The notes under the pieces were generated by a model that did not search any database, was not told where the DNA came from, and worked only from the letters and a program-made list of their open reading frames with translations. Below, piece by piece: positions 23,170 to 33,747 of a stretch of DNA of 64,000 bases. Both the position numbers and the translations under genes were made by a program. Where the stretch lies: positions 13,422,501-13,486,500 of the forward strand of contig CM065815.1 of assembly GCA_033398695.1 (NCBI GenBank), given 5' to 3'. Every line of letters begins with the position of its first letter. Position 1 is the stretch's first letter. Origin of the DNA: Orobanche coerulescens. Lineage: Eukaryota; Streptophyta; Magnoliopsida; Lamiales; Orobanchaceae.

Positions 23170-26100
23170 AGTTTTGGAAACAAATTGTTCACATCGTATT
23201 TTCTACTTCGGATACCGGATTCTCGTGCTAGTTCTCATATTTGTACCGTGAATCAGATCCTGAACAAAGTAGGAAGCTTGGAGCCGGAGAAGTTATGATC
23301 ACAATCGGAAGCGGGCATAGTGTCGAGGCGACCACATAGGATCACTTCTTTTGGGTTTAGAATCCGGCTTTGTTTTGACTTTAGAAGATGTACTTGTTTT
23401 GCCCAAGGGGCACAAAACATTGTATCCATTCCGGTCATGGACCGAAAAGGCTTTTCATTTTCATTGGTGATGGTTCCCAAAATTTATTTTAGAAATAAAC
23501 TAGTGGGTACTGCTACATTGTTGAATGGATTGTATCATCTAAATCTCAAAGAACAAAGTAGTTGTGAATACTATGACTAGAAAACGTGGTAGGGATGAAA
23601 CCAATCAAGTTTTGAAATGGCATCTTAGACTTGGTCATCTTGGTGGACCAAGGTTTACAAGATGGAAAAAGATGGACTTATGGGTCCATTGGGATCGGAT
23701 CCCTTTCCTACTTGTGAATCTTTCCTTAAAGGCAAATGACTAAGTCCCCTTCACAGGACTTTTGAAAGAGCCGATAATCGGGATTAATCCATACCGACGT
23801 ATGTGGTGCTTTAGAAGCAAGACGTGACGGATATCAATATTTCATTACGCTTACAGATGATCATACTAGGTATGGTTATGTATACTTAATGAAACATAAA
23901 TCCGAGGCCTTTGAGAAATTCCAGAATTCAAGGCCCTAGTCGAGAAACAAACCGGTAATCATATCAAAGCACTTCGGTCGGACCGAGGTGGCGAGTATAT
24001 GAGTACGGAGTTTGACGAGTTCCTTAAGGAACATGGAATAGTTTCACAACTAACACCTCCAGTACTCCTCGCTTAAATGGTGTGTCGAAAGAAGGAACCG
24101 GACCCCGTTGAACATGGTCCGTTCCATGCCGGGCTATACCGACTTGCCGATTTACCCGTGGGGTATGCACTGATCGCCGCGTATATCTTGAATAGATGTC
24201 CTTCCAAATCCGTTTCCTAAAACTCCACATGAGATGTGGGAGGGAAGGAAACCAAGTCTTAATCATATTAGGATTTGGGGATGTCCCGCCTATGTCAAGA
24301 AGACTAAGGTGGAAAAGTTGGAAGCTAGGTCTGCGAAGGGACGTTTCATTGGATTCTGCCCTGGGACGATGGGATATCTATTCTACATGCCCGAAGATCG
24401 AAGGATCATTGTTGCTTTACAAGCACACTTCCCGAAGATGAGTTCATTCAGAAGGCGGAGGTAGAAGTATTTCTTTAGAAGAATACAATGAAACTCCTCG
24501 AGAGACACCGTGCAAAAATCGAACCGAACTTTCAAACACAAGTACAACCACCACGTAGGTCTAGTAGGGTGTCTCATTTACTCGAGAGGTATGGGCTTGT
24601 GCACTTGGAGGAGCCGGGTCTCCATGAGGTTCCAAGTGATAGCCAAGAGACCGACCCGACGACCTATGACCAAGCGATGGTGGATGTAGACTCCGCGAAA
24701 TGGCGTGAAGCTATGGAAGCCGAGATAGACTCGATGCATGTCAATCAGTCTGGACTCTAGTAGACCGCCCCAAGGGCATAGTGCCTATTGGGAACAAGTG
24801 GATCTACAAGAGAAAGACCGATGGTGATGGCAAGGTTGACGCCTATAAGGCCAAAGCTAGTGGCAAAGGGTTATACCTGAAGGAAGGAATCGACACACGA
24901 TACCTTCTCGCCCGTAGCCATGATCAAGTCTATTCGCATGATGCTTGCTATAGCCGCTACCACGATTATGAGATATGGCAAATGGACGTAAAGACGGCTT
25001 TCCTTAATGGATTCCTCGAGGAGGAAATCTATATGGAGCACCTAAAGGCTTTGTATCCGAAGTCGATATTCGTAAAGTGTGCAAGCTTCATTGCCCATTT
25101 ATGGATCAAGCAAGCGTCACAGAGTTGGAATCTTCGTTTTGACGAGGCAATAAAGAGTTTGACTTCGTGCAAAATGAAGAGGAACCTTGTGTATACAAGA
25201 GGGTTAGTGGGAGCAAGATCGCATTCTTAGTACTATATGTAGATGACATTCTACTAATATGAAATGATGTGGGAATGCTCGGTTACGTGAAAGCTTGGCT
25301 TTCGATTAATTTCTCCATGAAAGACTTGGGAGAAGCTACCTATATTCTTGGTATTCGACTCTACCGGGATAGAGCGAAGAGAACAATAGGTCTTTCCCAA
25401 GCCCTCTACATAGATAAAATCTTAAAGCGATTTAAGATGGATGATTCTAAAAGAGGGTTCCTACCGATGCGACATGGAATAAAACTCACCTTGAAGATGT
25501 GTCCTCAAAATGAGGAACAACGAAAGGAAATGAGTAATATACCATATGCTTCGGCCGTGGTAGCCTTATGTATGCTATGTTGTGTACAAGACCCGACATT
25601 GCGCATGCCGTAAGCGTGGTGAGTAGGTTTCGTGCAAACCTGTAGGGAACATTGACCGCCAGAAAGAACGTTCTCAAGTACTTGAGAAGGACTAGAGATA
25701 TGGTTCTCGATGTATGGTGGTGGAGAATCGATGTGGTGGGATTCACCGATTCGGACTTCCAAGGACCGAAGGACGACTCGATGTCCACTGCTACATATTT
25801 ACTCTTAATGGAGAAGCGATTCTTGGCGTAGTGCCGCAAAGCGCGACCGCCGATTCCACCTGTCAGCCGAGTATCAAGCACCTGAGGCTTCCAAGGAAGG
25901 GTTCGGATTAAGAAGTTTCGGGAGAACTTCAAGTGATACCATGTCTTTGGTACTGTTCATTTGTCGCGACAACGACGGAGTCAGAGCGCAGCCAAGGAGC
26001 CGAGGTTTCACAACACCAAACATATTGAGAGGAAGTATCATCTCGTAAGAGAATTTGTTCGCAAGGGATACATCAGGCCGCATAGAGTAGACTCGGCCGA

Positions 26101-26195
26101 TAACGTCGCCGATCCACCGACTAAGCCACTATCTCGGACTAGCTTGGAGCGTCATCCGGAGAACATGGGTATTAGATACCATAGTGTGTGGCATT
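23170..26195 (+). pseudogene. pol remnant of the second Copia element
   Basis: Broken but ordered Copia domains are visible. A protease-like DTG...ASSHICT zone lies at about 23190-23250. The gag-pre-integrase WHLRLGHLG block is near 23615. Integrase pieces follow (YQYFITLTDDHTRYGYVYL at 23830-23890, ALRSDRGGEYMSTEFDEF near 23970-24020). RT runs over 24690-25610 (MVDVDSAKWREAMEAEIDSM, then QMDVKTAFLNG, then an LYVDDILLI zone in a shifted frame near 25230-25260, then KDLGEATYILGIRLYRD). RNase H ends with KHIERKYHLVREFV and ADPPTKPLS near 26020-26130. More than ten frame changes are needed to read it. Confidence 0.85.
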
Positions 26196-26199
26196 GAGT

Positions 26200-26212
26200 G
26201 CAAGTGGGAGAT
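26200..26212 (+). promoter_or_regulatory. Polypurine tract of the second Copia element
   Basis: GCAAGTGGGAGAT abuts the 3' LTR. The AAGTGGGAGATTGTTAGG context is typical of plant Copia elements. Confidence 0.82.
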
Positions 26213-28163
26213 TGTTAGGAGTATGCCTCGAATGCCACTCGAGGTTGTTGAGTGAGGGCATTGTACTTGTAATTATGTAAACCATTTATATAAGGCAAAT
26301 GATTGTTTCTTTATTACCGGTAGTTACCGGCATTCCTAACTCGTAAATAAACATATAGAAACTAGTCCGTGTATTTGAGAGCAAAACGCTCCACTCCTTA
26401 TCGATAAGGGGTCGACCGGAAAGGTTTATAGCTCAAATACTTAATCGTTCGCAAGTCGATGAAACTTGATCGGGCGTTAAGTTTATGTAAAGACTTGTAT
26501 GACGTGTTCTTTGACATGGAGAGTGCCTGTCGAACACTAATGGTTAGTGGGAGCACACGTTATAGGTATGCTAATTAGATTAGTATACTCGAACCGACTC
26601 ACCCTCGATTCGTCACATGGATTTCACTCCGGATACCAATGACGGAATCGAAAGGTTGTGATAGGTATTCGTGAACCTTCGACTTGAGGATTTAGTAGGG
26701 ATGTGCTTGTGACGTCAAGATTTTCATTAGAGTAGTTCGACCGTAAACCTAAGGCGGGGTCAACTCGACGTGCATCTTGACGGCAAGTAGGTGTCCCATC
26801 GAATACCAAGATAGAATTCTTTCTCCCGTTAGTGAGCGGGTTATATGTCCTATGCGGTTATTGCGCATGAGATCATAAGTCTTTGGCCAAAGCATGGAGC
26901 CAGCTTGTATTAGATACACGATACTCGATGATCTCGATTTGCATTAACGCATGCATAGCGTCAAGTACAGATAGGGTTTGACCGACCGTGACCCTAAAAC
27001 TTGATCGTGACATTTGAAAGAAGGGTTTATACGCCATCGGTATTCACGATGAATGGTTCTTGAATGATCCCAATCATTCGCTCTCGCTGGGGTACAGTGT
27101 AGCCGCCAGTCGGCTAGGTGGTGCTACTACTCTTTGGTTCCTCCCATTGCCGATCGAGACGGACCTACCGAGTCGCGCATTAGGATTGACGATTTAATGA
27201 ATCGAGCTTAATCTCTCATTATAAATATTAGATATCGATATCTAATTGGGACATCGATGTCTAAATCGATTTATCGATAAATTGATTTACGCCTAATGAA
27301 TTAAATAAATTATCGGGTGATTAATTTAATTCATAAATATAATTATTTCTTGGAGAAATTAATTATGTTATTATGTATTTGATATGATTAATTAATCGAT
27401 TAATTAATCGATATAAATACATTGGAACGGAATTCGAGTTTATCCGCTTAGACTCACAGAGTTCAAACGGATCGAACTCGTCCGATACCTTCTAGATGGC
27501 TGCCCTCCTTCCACCTACTTTCCACCAAGTCTTCAATTCCATTTTATTAATAGATGATTATGACTTGGTGGGGAATCTCATGTGATATGATTTGATTTAT
27601 GTGGGTTGAATAAGAATGGCAAGAGGACTTTGATCTCACTTCACTCAACTTTTAGAAAAGGCTTCCAACCGTGAGTAGTGAGAGAGAGAGAGAGAAAAAT
27701 CATTTTCTCAAGTCTTCATCTTCATCTTCTTCTTCACTTTTATTCTTGAGTTTTCTTGGAGAAAATTCAAGATACATTAAGAGAGATATATTATACACTT
27801 AGAGTGTAATAACAAAAGCTTCACCACTTGATTCTAGCCGTAACCTTAGAGGTTAATCAAGTGTTGTTGTTCCGATGCTTTTCCGGCGCGTGGCAAGTAG
27901 AGACGCGGTGTTTTCGGCGTTGGATCGTTCAAGGGCTTGGAGCGGATTGAACTCGTAGAGATCAAACTAAAGCTTGGGGAATAGCTCAAGAGAAGGTTTC
28001 CATTTAATCAACGGACTTCGAGGGTTAGTTTCTTACGACTCTTGCTTTTCGTTTATATATTCGTATATACGTAGCTCGATCGATTCTCGTAGGGATTCGG
28101 ATCGAATTTATTTTCGTTTTACCGCTTCCGCTGGGCCTTCGTTTTAGGCACCGAATCCCAACA
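26213..28163 (+). repeat. 3' LTR of the second Copia element
   Basis: The right-hand LTR ends CCGAATCCCAACA at 28163. It contains the ATCGATTAATTAATCGATAT palindrome-rich stretch (about 27392-27412) also present in the 5' LTR. Confidence 0.9.
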
Positions 28164-28640
28164 ACAGCATGCTCCCAGAGCATATCAACAGCGCCAAATT
28201 GCTCGTAAGGAAAGTCGTATCCAACCACCAAAGGCCCGCAAGACTATCAAGACAAAGACGCCGAGGTATTGGATACAGGAGCCCCGTTATCCCTCGAGAC
28301 AGCAGATGCCGGTTCAGTATCAACAACAACATTGGGAATCCAACTGGAGACCCAGAAGGCAAGCTGTTAGGCCTAAGAAAATGGCTCCACCTCCAAGACG
28401 GCACTCGTACTGAATTAATAATAATAACCCTGAATTTTCCATGCATAATAATTATCATGGTTATAACAACTACGGATATGCCCCCCGTAGATATCACAAC
28501 ACTGTACCGAGTATATCCTACAGTAAACCAATTGCTGCCAGGAAAACTTGGGTACTAAGAGGAACTAACAATCATGGACCCAAAAATCAAAGGGGACCTA
28601 AATCTACTTAATCTCTTTGTTACAGGACATTCTATAGGAG
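28164..28640 (+). pseudogene. Sirevirus gag/protease linker after the second insertion
   Basis: The Sirevirus reading frame resumes after the ACAGC duplication with a Gln/Arg-rich, Asn/Tyr-rich low-complexity stretch (AYQQRQIARKESRIQPPKAR, later NNYHGYNNYGYAPRRYHN) interrupted by stops near 28412 and 28609. Such basic, Asn/Tyr-rich linkers lie between the gag coiled coil and the protease in Sireviruses. It is assigned by position and composition. Confidence 0.7.
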
Positions 28641-30049
28641 GATACCTGGTACTTTGATAGTGGATGCTCTCGACACATGACCGGAGATAGGAGCAAGCTA
28701 TCAGATTTTGTAGAAGGTCGCGGTCCAAAAGTTCGTTTCGGTGATAAATCTAAAGGAAGAACAAGAGGGAAAGGAAACCTACTTGTTGGGAAATTCAAGG
28801 TCACCGATGTTGCATATGTTGAAGGCTTACAGTATAATCTACTTAGTATTAGCCAGTTCTGTGATAAACAGTTCTCGGTGAAGTTCTATATAGATCGCTG
28901 TAGAGTCAAAAACATCCAAACCAAGGAAGTTTTGCTTACAGGAAGCAGATCAGGTAATATGTATATTGCTGACTGGAAGCCTATGAGCTCCTCAATTCCA
29001 TGCTTTGTTGCCAAAGGCACTGCAGATCTTAGCTGGTTATGGCACAAGAGGATGTCTCACGTCAACTTCAAGACAATCAACAAGCTCTCAAGATAGGGAA
29101 TGGTTAGAGGTTTGCCAAATGTGTCATTCAAGAAGGACAGCGTCTGCGGACCATGTCAGATTGGCAAGTAAATCAAGTCAACCCTGAAGAGCAAATCTTA
29201 CCTTTCAACCCAAAGAGTGTTGGAAATGCTACACATGGATCTCTACGGTCCTGTAGACCCAGTAAGTTTGGGAGGTAAGAAATACTGCATGGTTGTTGTT
29301 GATGATTATTTCAGGTATGCTTGGACGATCTTCCTTAGCAAGAAGAAGGAAACAACATCAAAACTGCCCGAGCTCCTGAGAAAGTTGCAAAATGAAAAGG
29401 CATCGAGTATCGTGTGCATTCGTTCCGACAGAGGTACAGAATTTACTAACCACTTTATAGAGCAATACTGTTCGGAGAATGGAATACAGCACGAATACTC
29501 AGCTGCCCGTACACCTCAACAAAATGGTGTTGCCGAGCGAAAGAATAGGACGTTGAAAGAAGCAACAAGGACAATGATTGCCGCAAGCAAATTGCCACAG
29601 CGTTTCTGGGGTGAAGCAACCAATACAGCTTGCTACACTCAAAACCGCTGTATCATCAACAAGCACCACAACAAAACAGCATATGAGGTATGGAACAATA
29701 AAACTCCATTAGTTTCGTATTTCCACATTTTGGATGCAGGTGTTATGTATTGAATAATGGGAAAGACCAACTTAGAACCTTTGATGAGAAATCAGATGAA
29801 AGAATATTCGTAGGATACTCCTCCGTCAGCAAAGCTTTCAGAATCTTTAATAAAAGGAAGCTGACGATCGAGGAATCAGTTCATGTAGTGTTTGACGAAC
29901 CACACCATGACCCTACAGGAGTAGATGATATCACTCAGAACATTCACCATCTATCTATCTTGGATCCTCCAACTCCCATAGAACCTGTCGTTGATTTAAA
30001 AATCAACCCCGCAGTTGTAAGAATCGATGTGGACGAAGCCGACGCATAA
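28641..30049 (+). pseudogene. Sirevirus protease and integrase
   Basis: The protease active site WYFDSGCSRHMTG lies at 28647-28685, open after an in-frame TAG at 28635-28637. The gag-pre-integrase zinc block LWHKRMSHVNFKTINKLS is near 29037-29090, then a stop at 29094. Integrase spans 29217-29753, with catalytic Asp in LHMDLYG and SDRGTEF and Glu in NGVAERKNRTLKE. A short shift at about 29745 leads into the integrase C-terminal part (29750-30049: FVGYSSVSKAFRIFNKRKL). Stops and shifts make it inactive, but catalytic residues are intact. Confidence 0.9.
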
Positions 30050-30285
30050 GTCAAGCCGTATCCACGTAATCTTTCGATACGCATGGGATCCTGAATTAGA
30101 ACCCGACCGAAGATGGTTGAGAGATCACCCGCAAGAGCTGATCATTGGAAACATAAATGCTGGTGTTTCTACTCGTAGGAGAATATAGAGTACACAAGGA
30201 AATGTACTTTGTGCACAAGAAGAATCGATCCGAGATATCACAGCTTCGAATGGAAATCTCAATCCGAGCTTAGAAGACTCAATAT

Positions 30286-31122
30286 GTGCACTATCGCCGT
30301 ATTCTTAGCCCACCAACTGTTTCGACCATAGACGCTCTTAATAATTCTCATTGGATAACATCTATGAAAGAAGAGCTTAACGGTTTCGAAAGAAACAATG
30401 TATGGTATCTTGTACCCAGACCTACACATCAATCGGTTATAGGAACCAAATGGGTATTTCGAAACAAAAAGGATCGAAATGGACTTATCATAAGGAACAA
30501 ATCCAGACTAGTCGCACAAGGCTATAGTCAGGAAGAAGGCATAGACTATGATGAAACCTTCGCCCCTGTAGCGAGACTAGAAGCTATCAGGATATTTTTA
30601 GCCTTTGCCGCCCATAAGAACTTTATTGTATACCAAATGGACGTCAAGAGTGCTTTCCTGAATGGAGACCTTGCAGAAGAAGTTTATGTTGAAAAACCAC
30701 CAGGGTTTGCCAACACAGACGGTATCGACCTAGTTTACAGGCTAAGGAAAGCGCTGTATGGACTTAAACAAGCCCCTAGAGCCTGGTACGAAACTCTGTC
30801 CCAGTATCTAACCAACAACGGATTTGAGAAAGGTGTTGTGGACAAGACCTTGTTCAAGATACAGGAAGGTGATGACCTTCTTATGGTGCAAATCTATGTG
30901 GATGATATTATTTTTGGTTCAACTAACCTTGCTTTATGTCAAAGGTTCTCTCATCTCATGCAAAGTAAATTTGAAATGAGTATGATGGGGGAACTTAGTT
31001 ATTTTCTAGGTTTGCAGGTAAAGCAGATGCCTACAGGTATTTTCATCAACCAAGAAAATACAAAGAAGGAGCTTCTCAACAAATTTGGAATGAACACTTC
31101 CAAATCCTCGCTAACCCCATGA
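30286..31122 (+). CDS. Sirevirus reverse transcriptase segment (open frame)
   Basis: A 278-codon open frame covers most of a Copia RT (RVT_2). It includes the [20 protein letters not shown] block, [11 protein letters not shown], the [13 protein letters not shown] helix, the [19 protein letters not shown] motif, [14 protein letters not shown], and the catalytic [13 protein letters not shown] (about 30889-30927). The upstream 30050-30285 and downstream 31123-31366 stretches are shifted, so it is not joined in frame to integrase or RNase H. It is a fragment of a former polyprotein, not a stand-alone gene. Confidence 0.9.
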   Translation: MHYRRILSPPTVSTIDALNNSHWITSMKEELNGFERNNVWYLVPRPTHQSVIGTKWVFRNKKDRNGLIIRNKSRLVAQGYSQEEGIDYDETFAPVARLEAIRIFLAFAAHKNFIVYQMDVKSAFLNGDLAEEVYVEKPPGFANTDGIDLVYRLRKALYGLKQAPRAWYETLSQYLTNNGFEKGVVDKTLFKIQEGDDLLMVQIYVDDIIFGSTNLALCQRFSHLMQSKFEMSMMGELSYFLGLQVKQMPTGIFINQENTKKELLNKFGMNTSKSSLTP

Positions 31123-31834
31123 GCACTTCCGTGCAAATTAGTGCCGATGAAGCCGGAAAGCCGTTTGACCAATCACTCTACAGAAGCTCATTGGTTCGCT
31201 CCGTACCTAACGCCAATGTGCCCGATATCCATTTGTTGTTGGAGTGTGTGCAAGATATCAAGTTGCACCTAAGGAATCACACTTCAATACACTAAACGAA
31301 TCTCAAGTACATTAAAGGAACAATGATGCAGACTATGGTATCCTAAGGAAGGCGGATTCGATTTAGTTGGATACAAATGACTCGGATCTCGGAGGTCGCA
31401 AGCTAGATAGAAGAGTACAAGTGGAACTTGTCACTTTCTTGGACCTAGACTCGTTTCTTGGTTCAAGAAGAAGCAATTGGCTAATTCTCTTTCCACGGCC
31501 GAATCGCAGTACTATGTCATTGGTAGTTGCCGTATGCATCCTTCGATGCAAAGAACAGTTGTCAGACTATAGAATCGATGCCAGAGAGACTCCAATCATG
31601 TGTGATAGCACGAGTGCAATTGCAATCACGCACAATCCTGTCCTGCACTCGCGCACTAAGCATATCAACATGAAGCATCACTTTATAAGGAATCACGTCG
31701 AGAACAAGGATGTTCGCCTGGAAAAAGTTCATACAGACGTTCAGCTGGCCGACATCTTCACCAAGCCGCTCGACACAGCAAGATTCAACATGCTCAGACA
31801 AGAATTGGGAATGCTACAGCCAGACTCCCTGTAA
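31123..31834 (+). pseudogene. Sirevirus RNase H and pol C terminus
   Basis: After a shift near 31120, remnants of the RT/RNase H connection (SADEAGKPFDQSLYRS) are seen, then RNase H blocks in an open frame from 31367 to 31834: MCDSTSAIAITHNPVLHSRT, KHINMKHHFIRNHVE, and the terminal ADIFTKPLDTARFNMLR, which is the standard Copia pol end. The central RNase H part (about 31370-31500) is scrambled by small indels. Confidence 0.85.
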
Positions 31835-31857
31835 GTAAATTACTGTTTTTACTCAAC

Positions 31858-32011
31858 AAATTGAGGGGGAACGCTGTAAGACCCAAGAATACAGTATCCA
31901 ATGTTAATTATTCGTACACTCAGAATCGTCAATACAGCACTGTAGCGAGCGAATACATATGAATCCTATAGCTGACGTGTGCAATAATTAAGGGGGAATA
32001 CTGTAGGACCC
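31858..32011 (+). repeat. Tandem polypurine plus LTR-start-like motifs downstream of Sirevirus pol
   Basis: GAGGGGGAACGC-TGTAAGACCCAAGAATACAG (31862-31898, quoted in parts) is followed about 125 bases later by AAGGGGGAATAC-TGTAGGACCC, which after the solo-LTR insertion continues GACCCATGAATACAG at 33144. A third polypurine copy, GAGGGGGAACGT-TGTATCGACG, is at 33211-33232. Each resembles the genuine PPT/LTR junction GGGGGAAAT-TGTTGGG at 37329-37343. Redundant polypurine tracts between pol and the 3' LTR are a described Sirevirus feature. Confidence 0.65.
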
Positions 32012-33143
32012 TGTTGTGTCAAGATTTATTCATCCCGACAGGCGATCGACTATAAGGCCGAGCGACCGAGTCAACACCAGTCAAACTATGTCTAGCTCGC
32101 CTAATCGAAGATACCAGACCACCATCAAGTACCTAACGATCGACTCCCAAGGCGATCGCCCTTTGGCGTCCGGCGATCGACTCAAGTGCCCGGCTAAAGA
32201 CAACCGACCTACGCCCCGGACAGAGACGACCGACCATCAAAGTCTACGAAGACTGAATCTCAAGACAGCACCCATGTGCAGATCCGAGACAAGATCCGCG
32301 TTTCGCGGATCGTTGACCACCAACAGCTGTCTCTGACAAGGATGGCTTTACCTACCGACAAGCCCGCCGAAAGGCACGAGGTGGGACCGTCCGTGACAGC
32401 GACTCCGACGCGTGCAGGCTTCTCATTGGACCGCGCGACTGACTACCAGCAATTCCTGCATACTTTAAAGAGACAAGCCCATGTGCTAAAAGACGATCGC
32501 CCGCTTATTATAATACAGCAAAGGCGATCGCCCAGCAGGTCCAAGTCCTATAAATAGAGAACCTCCTCATACTGGAAAAAGGTTCCGCTTTGAGTTCTGA
32601 ATCAGTTCACTTACATTCCGAATTCATTCACGGAAGTACTGAAGAACATACATACCATCAAGCTCCCAGCTTTCTCGCCGGAATCCATCTTAGGATTTCT
32701 CTCTCCGAATCTCTCATCCAGAAGACGATCGGCAGAGGCAAGAAGTCTTCACAAGACAGATTCCAGGATATTCATAAGCCCAGGAGCTCAAGCATCCAGC
32801 TAATACTCGCCGTGAGAGACTGTCGATCTCTCACCACCGCGACTGTTCATCTCCTTTGTTACAAGAACTCACAGAGCATCACATCTGGTTCTTCCGGCAA
32901 TCTACACGCTCACTAGCTAAGATAACAAGAATCTTTACACTCATTGTAATTGTATTCTTACATTAGTACTTGTATCCCCGAATATTAGTATTAATAATAT
33001 CTCGCGAGAGCCTTCAAGCCCGGGACTAACAACCCCGGCAAATCTTGTGTTATTTATCTTTCTCACGGAAGTGTTCTCGCATTTGTTTGCTATCCATCCA
33101 TTCCAGCAATATCTATCTCCGGATAATATTTTGGGTAGCTACA
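32012..33143 (+). mobile_element. Solo LTR (1132 bp) inside the Sirevirus
   Basis: It starts TGTTGTGTCAAG and ends GGTAGCTACA, flanked by the perfect 5-bp duplication GACCC (32007-32011 and 33144-33148). Removing it restores a motif repeated 125 bases upstream. A clear TATA box, TATAAATAG, lies at 32549-32557. GCGATCGCC / GGCGATCG words recur upstream of it. The downstream part has AGCCCGGGACTAACAACCCCGG followed by TTGTGTTATTTATC, like the R/U5 region of large Gypsy LTRs. No internal domain is present, so LTR-LTR recombination probably removed the rest. Three open frames in it are LTR sequence, not genes. Confidence 0.82.
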
Positions 33144-33148
33144 GACCC

Positions 33149-33747
33149 ATGAATACAGCATTAATCCTTAAGTTGCTGTATGGAATTTAAAACCTATACG
33201 TACCTTTTTGAGGGGGAACGTTGTATCGACGCGGAAAAAGCACATACTATAGGATTTCGATTCAGTATATATATAATATCATATTATTTCTTTTTAAAAT
33301 GTTTTTTGTCCACGTGCCCTGTTTTTATGTCAAACGTCATGTACATTAAATGCCTTACACGACATCTGGACAACTGAATCTCAAAAGCCGCGATGTTTTA
33401 AATTGTTTATTGTTTTAAAACCGCCGTTTTAGGCATTTAGGGTGACACAAATGTCATAAATGGTACCCTCTCATTTTTTAAACATTTTAATGGATTAGCG
33501 TACCAGTTACACTCAGTCCATCTTAACCGGTGATTTCAAAAACCGGTTCCCATCCCTTAAAATCTGACCATTCGTACTCTGCAAAACCCTATTTCGCCGC
33601 CCAACTATAAAAGGACTGAATCTGCCATTAGAGACTCTTTACGCTTTCTGCAAATTCAAGAGTTCTCAAGCAAAAACAGCCTACATACTTTTCTGCATTT
33701 TACTGCATATTTCGATTATTTTCTTGCATTTTTTTATAAATCATCAA
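33149..33747 (+). other. Sirevirus spacer between pol and ORF3
   Basis: Non-coding sequence with the third polypurine motif (33211-33222), an AT-rich stretch and, at 33600-33750, a TATAAAAGGAC box (33607-33617) about 130 bases before the ORF3 start. The box could serve a subgenomic promoter for ORF3; this is inference. Confidence 0.5.

Larger units (their letters stand above)
18649..28163 (+). mobile_element. Second Copia retrotransposon, decayed inside, nested in the Sirevirus
   Basis: LTRs of about 1.95 kb (18649-20602 and 26213-28163) begin TGTTAGGAGTATG and end AATCCCAAC(A). The target duplication is ACAGC (18644-18648 and 28164-28168). A Met-tRNA-type primer site follows the 5' LTR and a GTGGGAGAT polypurine tract precedes the 3' LTR. 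Domain order (gag, protease, integrase, RT, RNase H) is Copia. Every coding block is broken by frameshifts, although the LTRs are still closely similar. Confidence 0.9.

Noticed and set aside
32016..32916. Three plus-strand open frames of 93-108 codons
   Set aside because: They fall entirely inside the solo LTR and show no protein-like features.
31858..33143. Solo LTR starting at TGTAGGACCC (32002) or TGTAAGACCC (31880)
   Set aside because: Those starts give no matching duplication. Starting at TGTTGTGTC (32012) gives the exact GACCC repeat on both sides.
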